NCBI RefSeq assembly: GCF_037975245.1
Contig: NC_092561.1
Span: 8,742,001-8,806,000 of the forward strand
Direction: 5' to 3'
Length of the DNA stretch: 64,000 nucleotides
DNA from: Apostichopus japonicus
Taxonomy: Eukaryota > Echinodermata > Holothuroidea > Aspidochirotida > Stichopodidae
Positions 11,001 to 21,570 of this stretch are shown piece by piece. A program made the position numbers and the translations under genes. The notes below the pieces were generated by a model that was given only the letters and a program-made list of their open reading frames with translations, was not told the origin of the DNA and searched no databases. Positions within the stretch are counted from its first letter, which is position 1; each line of letters begins with the position of its first letter.

Positions 11001-12172
11001 ACATTCTTGCCTTCTGTACTTAGCAAGGTAACTTGGGCGTTTCCACGTTTTAGCGCTACATTATTTTCTCTTGTCCCATCAGCTAGCTCCATGTAGTGGT
11101 TTTCTGGATGGAAAGTATTGTCAAAAGAAACAAATTTTGATAGATCTGTGATTATATGTGATGTAGCTCCACAATCTACCATTAAGGTTCCTGGCCCTCC
11201 TCTTTGACGTATGTTGCTTGTATTGTTGCCAGCCTTGAATGAGAATGTGTGATCTTCTTCTCTAGTTTCGGTCTGTTCCGCTGTTTGCTTTGCCTTGTCC
11301 TTGCGGTTATGTCTTCTGCAAGTTTCATCACTGTGTGTGGAACTGTTATGGTATTTACACCATCTTGGCAATTTGGTTTGAGACTTGTTACTTGTTTGAA
11401 GCTTATACGGGCACAATCTAGCAATATGTCCCTCATTTCCACACTGATAACATGTAAGTCTCCCTTTAATTCTTCTACTTCCAGTGGGTACTGTACCTGT
11501 ACTTCCTGCCTTCATGACGTTGTCAGATTTGTCATGCGACTCGACTCGGAATTTCTCAGTCTCCTCAAAACTTCTCAATTTGCTTTTGAATTTGGTAAAA
11601 GTAATCTCATCATTGCTCTGTGTGATGTGAATAGCAAAGGGTTTGAAAGACTCTGGCAATCCTTTTAAAATCATTGCTATCAATAACCCATCACTTAGGG
11701 TCTCTTTTGCATTACGTAGGGCTGTAATGGCTTTTTCTGCCCTAATTATGTAATCAGTAATGCTCTCGTTTGGTCCTTTCTTGAGAGAGGTTAGCTCAGT
11801 GTACAGCGTAATGATACGGGGCTTTCCCTGGTTCGAGTAATGTTCTCTCAGTATCTTTAGGGCTTTCCTTCCATCATCGGCAGCATCTCTCATTACCAAC
11901 GACAGGCTTTTATCATCTAAAAACTGTATCAGTTCAGCATAGCATTCTTCGTTCTTACCTACGACATCATTAACGTTAGGCTGTCCACTGCCAGCCTCAC
12001 CTTCGGGCGGTACGTCTAGACCTAGTATGGTATCTTTCAGTTTCATCATACGTAGATGTCCGAGAAATTTCGTTTCCCACAATTCGTATTCATTTTCGTC
12101 CCCGTTGAAGCAAAGTCTCTGCCATCGACTTCCTGGATCACGCCTGGGCCCATAACCTGTTGGATCTGCCAT
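8060..12172 (-). CDS. Copia-type Gag-Pol polyprotein, 1370 aa, intact
   Basis: Single uninterrupted frame. Gag-like region 1-240 with CCHC zinc knuckle CYQCGNEGHIARLC (241-254); aspartic protease motif DCGATSH (333-339); integrase zinc-binding HHCC (H471, H476, C505, C508) and catalytic D535, D596, E632 (D-35-E spacing); reverse transcriptase about 895-1140 with MDVKTAYL (D976) and active-site WVDD (1063-1066, usually YVDD); RNase H about 1220-1340 with D1226, E1269 and D1300. The order protease-integrase-RT-RNase H defines copia (Ty1) rather than gypsy. No frameshift separates gag and pol. It would build virus-like particles and integrate cDNA. Confidence 0.97.
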   Translation of the reverse strand: MADPTGYGPRRDPGSRWQRLCFNGDENEYELWETKFLGHLRMMKLKDTILGLDVPPEGEAGSGQPNVNDVVGKNEECYAELIQFLDDKSLSLVMRDAADDGRKALKILREHYSNQGKPRIITLYTELTSLKKGPNESITDYIIRAEKAITALRNAKETLSDGLLIAMILKGLPESFKPFAIHITQSNDEITFTKFKSKLRSFEETEKFRVESHDKSDNVMKAGSTGTVPTGSRRIKGRLTCYQCGNEGHIARLCPYKLQTSNKSQTKLPRWCKYHNSSTHSDETCRRHNRKDKAKQTAEQTETREEDHTFSFKAGNNTSNIRQRGGPGTLMVDCGATSHIITDLSKFVSFDNTFHPENHYMELADGTRENNVALKRGNAQVTLLSTEGKNVESMLEAALYIPSYPQDMFSVKAATNNGATVTFKQGCNILTHKDGTTFNMKEQGRLYYLNVVDEEIVGDRVNAVYDVHTWHEILGHCNFEDILKLQDVVKGMKIKGEVDKSTFDCDTCTQGKFVNSRSRKLDAKATTPLELVHTDLAGPINPVAKDGFKYAATFTDDYSGAIFVYFIRNKGDTALVLEKFLADCAPYGKVKCIRSDNGSEFTGNAFESVLRKMGIRHETSSPYSPHQNGTAERQWRTLFEMGRCLLIDKGLPKFLWTYAVQTAAHIRNRCFNNRIKQTPYHMLTGNQPDLSKMGIFGSECYAYKHDPKKLDSRCEKGIFVGYDKNSPAYLVYHANSGKVSKNRLVKFCKKRGIEKQTQTDVLDDEVELFPQQYTCGESSGDAHVPENNNGSKTNVSQREITREILKESGSEENHSERSMGDVSQGRYYPKRERKSPKYLDEYVSHVEDGDSIMTGIDYCYKVCGIPQTYKEAVNSPYISTWKNAMEEELNSLRENDTFEITTLPEGKHPVGGKWVYAIKEDFEGTRRFKARYVAKGYNQVKGIDYKETFAPTANITSIRILMQLVVQNDLIVHQMDVKTAYLHAPIAEEIYLEQPEGFEVLSDTGEKLVYKLKKSLYGLKQSGRNWNKVLHEYLVENDFVQNSSDHCVYKKQIKNDMIIVIIWVDDLIMAASDTHLLNQFKEVMQKKFRMKDLGKISYFLGIHFEQKEGEIKMSQDKYISKMLERFGMVNCKPRSTPCEQKLECNSSEAVDPKNYREIVGSLIYAMTCTRPDLSWVVSRLSQHLSEPKAENMNTAKHVLRYLKGTIDHKLCFKKSSQPLRLLAYSDSDWASSVEDRRSTTGYCFSLTGDGPLVSWKSKKQPTVALSTCEAEYMALAATTQESLLNGMDKKIFHCTNIFEDNQGAISLSKDPVHRQRSKHIDVKYHFIRTMVNEGKVNITYCPTEDMVADNFTKPATKSKINKFKRFLFGN
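12144..12157 (-). promoter_or_regulatory. Primer-binding site for initiator tRNA-Met half-molecule
   Basis: The minus-strand sequence GGTTATGGGCCCAG directly abuts the 5' LTR. It is complementary to the anticodon stem-loop of eukaryotic initiator tRNA-Met (CUGGGCCCAUAACC), not to the tRNA 3' end. Drosophila copia uses the same internal priming with a tRNA-iMet 5' half. Here the site also encodes residues 6-10 of Gag. Confidence 0.85.
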
Positions 12173-12321
12173 CGTTGTATTGAAAGTGCGGTGATTTTAA
12201 TGGCTTTAGAAGCGACATAAGAGACAACATTTCTACGAGGGAATGGTGTAACGAACTCGTGTGTATTTACAACGTTAATAGCATAACAAAAAACACGTGA
12301 CTTGGGAGCACACAACTAACA
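12158..12321 (-). repeat. 5' LTR of copia element
   Basis: 164 bp, matching 7790-7954 apart from one homopolymer A. No TATA box is obvious; a CACGTG E-box lies at about 12296. The gag-pol start codon (12172-12170) is inside this LTR, 12 nt before its 3' end. Confidence 0.96.
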
Positions 12322-12600
12322 GAGGTGATATTTTTCAAGAAATTGTACCAGGCAAATGTAACCAAAACGCAGCAAAATTATTTCTACCCGTTGCCAGAGA
12401 AAGCGAGTGTTAATTTGAATCCAGTTTCTATATATAAAAATTATAAATGTGTCTTTTGGGGTCCAAAATAGTTGCAAGTTTAAAATGTTTTTAAACTTTG
12501 TTCTTGGACGAATCCAGGACTTTAGAATGGGGATCGATGTGGCCTGGTACCGTTGATGCGAAGTTCCGTATATGAGGTTCATGACCTAACATTTTTTATA

Positions 12601-13822
12601 AAAGCCCAGTCACATTTCACCGGATTGCAATAACGGAGAGGGAACGAAGACAAAAAATGGCACTCCGTTGATGTACGTTAGTATCCGTTTAGTCTGCGGT
12701 TCTCCTCCGTCCGTCTACGTTTCATTACCGGGAAGGTCCGGTTTGTCCGGTGTCGATTTTGAACATGCACAAACCTTGGAACGGACATCCACCGAAAAAT
12801 GTCTCCGTTATTTAGTTTGTTACTAATCCGTTATGCTTCCGTTTTATCAGTTTCTCACGCGTTTTGTTCGTTCTGTATGCGTTTGGCATACTGTATTTCT
12901 CCGTTCGTCTCTGGTTATTGCTATTGCTCACCGGATCATTAACGGACAAAGAACGGATGAAACGTAGAAGTACAGTACCTATACCGTATATTCGACGGAC
13001 GCTAACGTAGAAATAACGGAAGTGCAAAGGAATAGAACTGACAATGAACAGATAGGTAACGTACGTTACACGGAAGAAACGGAAGAACTCAGGCCAGGAA
13101 AGTATAACAGACGGACATAGAACGGAGATGCAGCGTACCTCCACCCTTGTCCACTCCAAGCGTCCCACGCCTCATTCTGCTCCTATAACCTCTACCGTCA
13201 ACACCTACATCATGGACCCTTCAGAAAGATTCAAGCTTCAGACCACAGTGTCAGCTTTATAAGCACAGATGCTTATCATTGAAGCCAACATCAAGACCAA
13301 TGAACAAGTCAGGAAGAGAAGGAAGAGACGTGCTCGGCGTAAATGCTGGTCTAGGGCCTTGCTGGGTTCACAGAGAAGACGGCAGTTTGGTCTTTATGAC
13401 CAAATAATGCAGGAGCTGCGAATGGAAGACCAAAATCTTTCATCAACTTCATGAGAATGCCCCCTGATTTTGAGGCACTCCGGAGGCCCAGGTTTTAGAC
13501 CGTTTCTTCTCCGTTGCTAGTCCAGTATCTCCGTTACTTTTCCGGTACTCCTACGTTTTGTATGTTCTTTATCCGTTAATTGTCCGTTGTAAATTCGTTA
13601 CTATCCGTTGGTGTTCGTTAGTTCGTTCGTTGTTCATCCGTTGTTCGTCCGTTGCTGTCCGTCCCTTGTACGTTTGTAATCCGTTTTCACCGTTGAACGT
13701 CCGGTACGTTGCAACCCCCAGATGCATGCGCGACAACTTTTGCCAACGGAAATAACCGGATGACTGTTTTTCGCGCGTACTCTTGTCCGTTCGTGCAATC
13801 CGGTGAGATGTGACTGGGCCTT
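12601..13822 (+). mobile_element. PIF/Harbinger DNA transposon derivative, 1.2 kb
   Basis: Terminal inverted repeats of about 36 bp: the left end starts AAGCCCAGTCACATTTCACC and the right end, reversed, AAGGCCCAGTCACATCTCAC. It is flanked by a 3-bp TAA target duplication (12598-12600, 13823-13825), the PIF/Harbinger signature. The interior is packed with CCGTT/AACGG words in both orientations and holds a transposase remnant (13212-13500). It is too short to be autonomous. Confidence 0.88.
13212..13500 (+). pseudogene. Harbinger transposase N-terminal remnant
   Basis: From ATG 13212 the frame reads 16 codons to an in-frame TAA (13260), then continues open from 13263 to 13454. The peptide RKRRKRRARRKCWSRALL, then QFGLYDQIMQELRMEDQ, matches the basic start and the [FY]GxYxxLxxELRxED block of PIF/Harbinger transposases. 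After a further 1-nt shift near 13437, a continuation resembling the family's FxxFxRMPPDxFE block follows, then a stop. The catalytic DDE domain is absent. The family call is by motif recognition and agrees with the TAA target duplication. Confidence 0.75.
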
Positions 13823-14231
13823 TAAGAGAGAGTACATTCTGATGCACATTTAGGCTACAAATTAGGTCTTTAATTGGATCTACTTATAATTGTGTGTTTA
13901 GATCATTGAGAAGTTAATTGTACAGTTTCTCATGTCGTACAGTAAATGCTTAAAGTGTTTTCCTTTGTTTTTTTTTACATGTCTGAAGTAACAATAATTA
14001 TTTCGGCAAGTAAGCTGCTATACTACTAAAAATCGACATTCTTCTCGACATTAAGGGGAGAATTTGCTGCTAAAAATAGGGCAAACAGTGTTTGTGTTTG
14101 ATTTGCGTTATTGTGGGGGATTATTTTCCATCTTCGCCGATATTTATTTTCAGTAATCCATGTTACTAATGTTACTTTTGTGGTTCTAAACGTGTTGCAT
14201 TAAGCTTGCTGACAGAGGACTTAGAGGCATT

Positions 14232-14568
14232 GAAGAATCGCCCCAAACCGCGTGCTGCCCTCTGAAAAAGTTAGCTTTCCGTTGCCTGCAAGTGAAGTTT
14301 TTTTTCTTGGCGCTACAAAATGCAGACAGTAATGAACGACTTATATGAAACCTGAGATGTACATCGCTGCTATGTACACTGTGTTGTGGGTATTGACCGT
14401 AGCTGCATGTATTGACTGTACCCTAGTGTCTAATTACCGACGGTAGCAAGCTGTGTGTATATTTTCTTGGATCGATGGTGGTGTCTAACATTACTGTTAC
14501 ACCTCATTCGAAACTAGGCCTATACGTCAGATTATTGGCATCAGACGTTTCTTTGTGCGTGAGTCTTC
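14232..14568 (-). mobile_element. MITE (GAAGACTCGC family) copy A, inverted
   Basis: Reverse-complement copy of the elements at 40515-40850 and 61686-62038. It starts GAAGAATCGCCCCAAACCGC and ends GAGTCTTC on the plus strand. Differences are scattered substitutions and small indels. Confidence 0.8.
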
Positions 14569-14572
14569 ACTC

Positions 14573-16969
14573 CCTTTGAAAGGTTACCAGCACCTCATCC
14601 ATCTTCCTAAAATACAGAACCTTCTTGTTATAATATAAAGATCATGCAGTTAATTTTACGCTTGCCAATTTACAATGTCTACTCGAAAGCTTGTTAAATT
14701 CATATCTATATATTTCTCATGATTTCTCTGTTATTGATCCCCCTCTCTTGGTAACTCCTTACAAGGAAAATCCACCTGTAGATTGTACGTGTAGACAACA
14801 ACCAGATTTACCCCCTCTCTACTGGCGAGGACACCCTTCCCTCATAAACCAAACGTGACGTCATGCTATTTCACTCGTTACTGTGTACAAACCTTTGCGA
14901 GTCCCGTCTTCCCCATGTCACAATCTTAAATTAAGAAAGTAGCTATGTACGTGATTCCATAACCTTGGTCCTTAGACTATGAGAACCAGTCGTTATTGGA
15001 GTTGATAGGTGTCGCACCATAATTGATTGTTCCATTGACTTACACACTAAACTCGTCACTTTCAAGACCCGCCAAAGCATAGATAGAAGTTTTCAACTGG
15101 CATATCCTACCATGGGCGGCGATTATGGGGGGGGGGGGATATAGTATCTAATATCCCCCCTCCCCCATATTTGGTGGCATATCGTTTTTTATGTGGCTAT
15201 AAATTGAAAATAATGCACGGTGAGATTATTTATCCAAATCATATTTGGCGGTGGCTGTCACATTAGAATAGTATAATTTAGTTAATTTGAATTTTTATGA
15301 CAGAAGAAGTCAATCTGTCAGCTGTTTATTTCAGAAAGTTTTTTCAAGTAACTTTAACTTAAGTCAATCCTGGTTGTTGTTGTTGTTGGAAAGTAGTATC
15401 CAGGGATGTAGGACAATTTACATAAACCTAATCCCTCTATTCACTACAAAAATACAGGGTAGCATAATTGAGTATGTATACAAAAGAAACATCACCAGGT
15501 CAGGGCATAGTTAATATAATACAAAGGTACAGGGTAGCATAGCATAGCTAGTGCACACAAAAGAAACCTACCAGGGCAGGACATAGTCAAGATGACAATG
15601 TATTGTATTGCCAAGTTATACTAATTGATGCACTAGTAATTATGCGTGACATCACATCCAGCCAGTGAAGTGAGTGTTGGATAAGATTTTTATTCACTCT
15701 CCAAAATACCATCATCGGATTGAGTCCTGCTATATCTCTTAGCTGAAAAAGACGGAGCTACAGTAGTGTGATTTTCATATCATGGGGCACAGGATCCTAT
15801 ATATAGGATACCTGTATTGAAGCCTGGGCTAGTATACTGTAATTTATAACTGGCATTTAACTGTGAAATCTGAAAACACAATTATTTCCTGGAGACTCCA
15901 GATTCATTCAATATGTAGTGTTCTGGATAGGGCAGCTTGTCGGCAGCGTTGGAATGAGAGTACACTACCTGACCGGATAAAATATAGCTGTATTGCAGAG
16001 CTCGTCTGACAGTTTAAGAACTGGCACCATTTGCCACTCTCCTCACATTGAGTCGAAGACCGGAAGCTTTTGAGGATAGTTTGAGGATAGATTGAGGACA
16101 GTTTTTTTTACCGACTTCGACTATAACACCTACCACAACCTGATATCAGCAACCGCATGTCAACAAGTATTGTCAACATCTTTAGGCAATATTCGTCATA
16201 GTGACAACTCAGAATTCATTTTTTTTTTAAGATAAATGTTAAATCAGAATTTCATGATGTAAAGGGGGGAAAGCTCTTCAGACTAGAAGAGGTAATCTCA
16301 TTCTTTTATAGAGAAAAGAATGTCCTATAAATATATATATTAAGACTAAATTTATACGTACCAGTTTGCTCTCTCGCAATTGAAAAAGATCCAGGGGTAT
16401 CAAAACTTTGGAAAGTCTTAAACTTTTCAGTAGTTAAGCTAAATCTAGCATATGTCATCCTCTGGTAAAGATTGCGCCAAAGCAATCCGTTATCTTTAAG
16501 TATTCAGGAGTCATATGTGTTCTTAAGCAGTATTACAGAACGAACGTTGTAACCTTTATTTTCCATGTTCCTTTTTTTTATTATTTTAAGGAGAAAGTTC
16601 CTCCTCAATAAATACATATTCACTTAAGAAGTTGAATTTTATAAAACTTGTTCTGTATCATTAGTTGGAGTATTTCTTTTCTACATTGCATATTGATTTT
16701 GGATAGCCGCTAGGCGAATGTGTCGCATTGCCACTTGCTTTCTTTTTGTGGGTGAGAGTGGCTAAAACTTCATCCAACACATGCTTTATGAGGTAAATAA
16801 ATGTCGTTTCTGTGACCTGTGACCGTACGCATGTTGTCACTCATGATTATTATCATGTCTGTACATCTCTTGTGTATGAGTGCAAGTACGTACAATCATA
16901 TATATGATCTACATCGATATGGGTTCACTGGGTTTCCATTTGGCCTGTTTCCTACAAGATTTCTAACCG
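14573..16969. other. Non-coding stretch with a possible LINE 3' relic
   Basis: Mostly featureless AT-rich DNA with a 12-bp poly-G run near 15130. At 15944-16050 the plus strand reads RQRWNESTLPDRI, then, after a stop, QFKNWH. This resembles the W-N-x-L-P...F-K-x-x-L C-terminus of non-LTR ORF2 proteins. It is weak, a decayed fragment at best. Confidence 0.3.
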
Positions 16970-17705
16970 CAGGTGCGTAGCCAAGGGGGGGGGGGGGAAA
17001 GGGGAAGACCACCCCACTCGGGCATAGTTTTTGTATTTTTTTATGATATCGAAGTTTTATAGTAGCCGTTATAAGAGGTTTTAATATGTGTACACCAATA
17101 AATTAACTGTGTCTGAATTTTCGAAAATTCCCTGACCAACATTCTTCTTCATACTTCCCTCTACTCGTGCAATTTTGACCGTTCTATTAGGGGTTGAAGG
17201 GGGTTTTCTATATTGGTTGTCCATAGATGAATTTTGTGCAACATTATGGGTATGTTTTGAAGTGAATTTATTATTCAAATTCTGAAAAAATAATGGGCGT
17301 AAAACCTTGAAAAAGTGGGGCTGACGGGTATTGTGGGCCGTTACGTAGAATTACCTACAAAAGCAATGATCCACAGGATATGCGATGAGGTCGAACATGA
17401 TGCATGACAATCTTGAAAAAGGTTATGGATGAAAAAAAAACTATTGGGAAAAACTTGGTTCTAAGGGAAAAGTGTACATCTGGTTGGTCATTTGCAAGCC
17501 CGAGAAGTGCCATTTCCGGTGATCTGGGGGGCTATCAAAACCAGAAATTTTCTTGTACGCTGCGGGCCAACCAATGGTGGCGCTCCGCTTTGATAGTAAT
17601 TTGCGCCCCCGGGTTAGAAAATCCTGGGAGCGCAGCTGTATATATATATACACAAAATCACGAAGCACGCGAACAATTTGGGGGATGAAAGTTGCTATGC
17701 GCCTG
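16970..17705. mobile_element. Older member of the hAT-like GCGTAGC family
   Basis: Left end CAGGTGCGTAGCCAAGG and right end (reversed) CAGGCGCATAGCAA, about 736 bp, with a poly-G tract just inside the left end. The interior 17480-17640 matches, in inverted orientation, the element at 57723-58024. A target duplication is no longer recognisable. Confidence 0.65.
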
Positions 17706-18054
17706 CATCCGAGCAAATGTTCCCCCCCCCCCGCCCAATATTTGAAACAAATCGCCGCCCCTGTATCCTACCCACTACATGCTAGTTGTGATTTTGGCTA
17801 ATCATGGCACTTGCAAACTTCCATATCATGACCGCTTAGATTTTGAGCTGGAAGAGGGGCACGTTTAGCATACTGAACCCAAACTCTTCCATCTGCGCGC
17901 ATGGAGTAATATCAACGTTTTAACCAAAGATTTTTCTAAAGTGGTTTATATCACCTTCGATCCTCCCTATTTTCACACCATCTGTACTTTAAATTATTCG
18001 CTTTCATATAAAGGCAGAACAACCAATGATGGTAATTGATAATATGCTAAAACA

Positions 18055-18422
18055 AACATTACATTAGTTAATTTAGCTCCATTTTCCGACAATGGTTAAC
18101 TTTTCAAACATTACATTAGGTAATTTTAGCTCCATTTTCCGACAATGGTTAACTTTTCAAACCTTACATTATGTCATTTTAGCTCCATTTTCCGACAATG
18201 GTTAACTTTCCAAACATTACATTAGGTAATTTTAGCTCCATTTTCCGACAATGGTTAACTTTTCAAACCTTACATTATGTCATTTTAGCTCCATTTTCCG
18301 ACAATGGTTAACTTTCCAAACATTACATTAGGTAATTTTAGCTCCATTTTCCGACAATGGTTAACTTTCCAAACATTACATTAGGTAATTTTAGCTCCAT
18401 TTTCCGACAATGGTTAACCTTT
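18055..18422. repeat. 53-bp minisatellite, 7 copies
   Basis: Unit TTTTCCGACAATGGTTAACT followed by TTYCAAACMTTACATTA and an AATTTTAGCTCCA-type end. Two variants (GGTAATTTT and TGTCATTTT) alternate through the first copies, so the array grew in two-unit steps. Downstream of the SLC28 gene; non-coding. Confidence 0.9.
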
Positions 18423-21261
18423 CGAGCTGATGTACACAAGTCTAATAATGGTGTGGTATCTTTACCAATAGAAATATGTTAAAAGGCAAGTTTGATTCAC
18501 CATATTTTCAAGGAAAGTATTTTAACAGTACTGGAATGTTTTGCAACAAACGGGCAATTCCTAATTACATTTGCCCCCCCCCCCCAAACATTTTTCAACA
18601 AGGCACTTTTTAGTCACAAAAATGGAAAAGGGTTACTTTATGTTTCCAAAATGATGCACTTCAAGGTCTTCACAAAACTGTTTGGTGGGGGCAGGGGGTA
18701 GGGGTGGGCGGTCGTCTCTGTCACCCCATGAGAGGGAGAGGCTAGTGTTCCACTATTGCATTTTATAATTGTGAAACTTTTTCAGAAGGAAAAAAATCCA
18801 GTTTTTACGAAAATAACTGAAATTTCGTTTTTGCTAAACAGACACTAGAGTTGCTGTCGAAACTACATAAAAATTCCCAACTTCCAAAACAATTTTTGCT
18901 CACTCTTCTCCAAACAATTTAAACTTTCCTCTAGTGATGTTCCTGCTCTCAAAATGAAAAAAAAAATGAGGATGCAAAACAAAACAAATTTGTGTTTAGC
19001 TTTCAAAACTGTTTAGCTTTCAAAACATTTATTTAAGTTAGCTACTTACTCTGTTCAAAAGATTTCACCCTTACAAGGCACTACTGACATTTAGTGTACA
19101 CACATATGACCATCGGACAAACAAAAACATAATCAAAGAAATATAGTATCTTTTAATTAAGAAGACCTTAAAACAGCTAGAAATTCCTGATATTTAAAAA
19201 ACGAAAACTTAAACAGACACATACCTGTATCAGACAATTGTCAAACATAAAATTCCTCTCGATCTAGAAACAGTAGTATCTGGAGCACATTTTTATTGAA
19301 AAGTTAAAGGAAGCCTATCTAGCTCTCTCATCCTGCCCTATCCCCCCCCCCCCACCTCTCCTTTGTTTGTAAATAGATGTACAAAACACATCAGTCCAAT
19401 ATTTTCCTCTTTGAGGAAGACAGGAAGACAATTTTCTTTCATTTCTTTAGATTTTCCTGAAAAATCAAGACACAAATGGGCACTTTTACTTTAATTAGAA
19501 GTGTCCAATTTTATTATTGAAATTTATCCTTTTTCTATATTTTGTTTTGTTGTACAATTAAACAAAAATCATTTTGTTGAAAAGGTTAACACTGTTGTAA
19601 CTAACTAATTACCCTATTGTTGACAAAAATTGGCCAGGTGAATAGAATCGAAGTTAGAAAAATTATGTATTTCTGGAAGGAATTCAACCAACCTTTAAAT
19701 TAGTATTATCCATCAACAACTCACACTTTTAAATCACATTTTAAAATCAGTTCCTATAAAAGTAAAGATCACCAATAAAAGGAATCGCAGAAAACAGCAA
19801 AAAATATTAAATTGAATTAAGTTTACCATAAACTTGCCCATGTGACAAACAAATAAGTATTTCTTATTTAAGTTAAACTTTACTTTATGGACACTATTTA
19901 AGCACACATCTGAGGGAGCAAATGTTTCCACTTGTTAATTACTTTTCATTCAAAATGACTAATTGATTACTAAGAAATTATCAACACCAGGTGGTCCTAT
20001 TTCGTTTCAATAAATACACACCAAACTTGTCACCAAAGTGATTTCGATAAGACATCTTGACAATAAAGGCGGTCAACAAAATCATATCACAGGATTTCTT
20101 AACATTCTTAAAATGTTAAAGGCCATGACCTTTCCAGGGCAAAGTTAAGAAATCCATGACCCTCACAAAATTAATCAGATATGGAACAAATTTGCAGACA
20201 GAAAAGAACAAAGACTTGAGCAAAATATAATTTTAGGAAATCGTGTCAACTTTCAATGACTTGACACCTTACTTTACTCTTTCCAAGCCTGCAAATCGAT
20301 TTTCAAAGTTTCATGACTTTTTCTATAACCATGAAACTGTGCATGCCCTTATTCAGGTAGCATTGAACAATTACACTGGGTAATAGTGACAGAATATCAA
20401 GTTTAATTCACTGATATAAGCCAAGAACAACCACCAAACTTTAAGATTACTGTCTGTTTTTTTGGCCAAAATAGATTTTTTATTCTCTCCTCACTACGTT
20501 TCTTCGGTAAATTGCAAAGATACTCCATATTTGCAGATGAAAAAAATTACAAGAGCAAACCATTTATTGTACAACATCTACTTAACACTAGGATGGTTTC
20601 ATCCATATATTGTATATAGTAGGCTACCTGTAAACTATTAGTATTCAAAACTAACTGATATTCAATCTTGTGCACTTGACTGAATCCTTGCACATTTATG
20701 GTAAAAACACAAAAGTACTTTCCTGTAGGAATGTTCAATTTAAAGCAAATAAATTTCTCAGTAAGGAAAAATGCCTTGAGGTGCGTAGCTAACTACTTGT
20801 CAAAGCTTGCAAATGAGTAACCATTTATGATTTATTTAAAAGCATATTTGGCGATCACTAATAAACACCTATAAATGTCTACTACAACCAGTTAACAAAA
20901 GATCCAAATTGTCAAAACATTTTCATGTACAAAATTTCAGTCTGAAAACCACGTTATACCCAAACTTGTCATAAATTTCAAGATTAAGGAATCTTGAATA
21001 TGTAACTGTACATCTAAAAATGCAATGAAAGAATTATTTACATCTGATAATGAAATCAAAACATTATGTTTATCTTTCTTATATCTCAAATTTGTAAAAT
21101 TTCGGATAAAAGTGTTTCTTATCCTTTATTTCATTTCATGTGAAAAGAAAAAACAACTTTCTAATCTAAGGTCAATGTTGGCATAGATTCCAAACTAACA
21201 AAATCCTAGTTAACAAAATCTGTAAATAAAAACTTGTGGCATAAGTAGTACACTCCATGGG
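18423..21261. other. AT-rich non-coding region downstream of SLC28
   Basis: No coding feature seen. Contains poly-C runs (18568, 19341) and many A- or T-runs. Part of it could be distal 3' UTR of the transporter, but no polyadenylation site could be chosen with confidence. Confidence 0.4.
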
Positions 21262-21570
21262 CAAAATGTTTAATGGTTTTATCTTGTTGTCCGAGGGACA
21301 ACCAGATCTTGCATTTTGGTTGTCTGATAAAATGTTCAAAAATAACAATGTTCAATATATACACTGTAGGAGAGATGTGTAGGTTTGGTGAACAGAACAC
21401 CAGCTTTAGGGTGTGATACCAATTTATCACTTTACCTAGTTGGGGGTATTTAGTTATATTGCAATCTGAATTTGATGTAAACAACTGGTTGTCTACTGCA
21501 CAACCTCCACAGCTGATTTGGGTAGTCTGAATAGAAATTTGGTAACCTCGGACGTCCATTAAAAATTTCC
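21262..21570. mobile_element. MITE-like repeat with GTCGTCC inverted ends, copy 2
   Basis: Diverged copy of 2641-3015 in the same orientation, sharing GTAGGAGAGATGTGT, GGTTTGGTGAACAGAACA and the flanking AAAAATTT words. It lies beyond the SLC28 stop codon and could be in its 3' UTR or just past it. Confidence 0.65.

Larger units (their letters stand above)
7790..12321 (-). mobile_element. Complete Ty1/copia LTR retrotransposon (4.5 kb)
   Basis: Full-length element read on the minus strand: 5' LTR 12321-12158, primer-binding site 12157-12144, one gag-pol ORF 12172-8060, polypurine tract at about 7963-7955, and 3' LTR 7954-7790. LTRs begin TGTTAG and end CAACA, so they have TG...CA termini. 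A 5-bp target duplication GAGGT flanks it (7785-7789 and 12322-12326). The two LTRs differ by one A in a homopolymer, so the insertion is recent and potentially still active. It sits downstream of the SLC28 gene on the same strand. Confidence 0.97.

Noticed and set aside
9421-11668. Several plus-strand frames of 65-139 codons
   Set aside because: Shadows of the copia polyprotein on the other strand.
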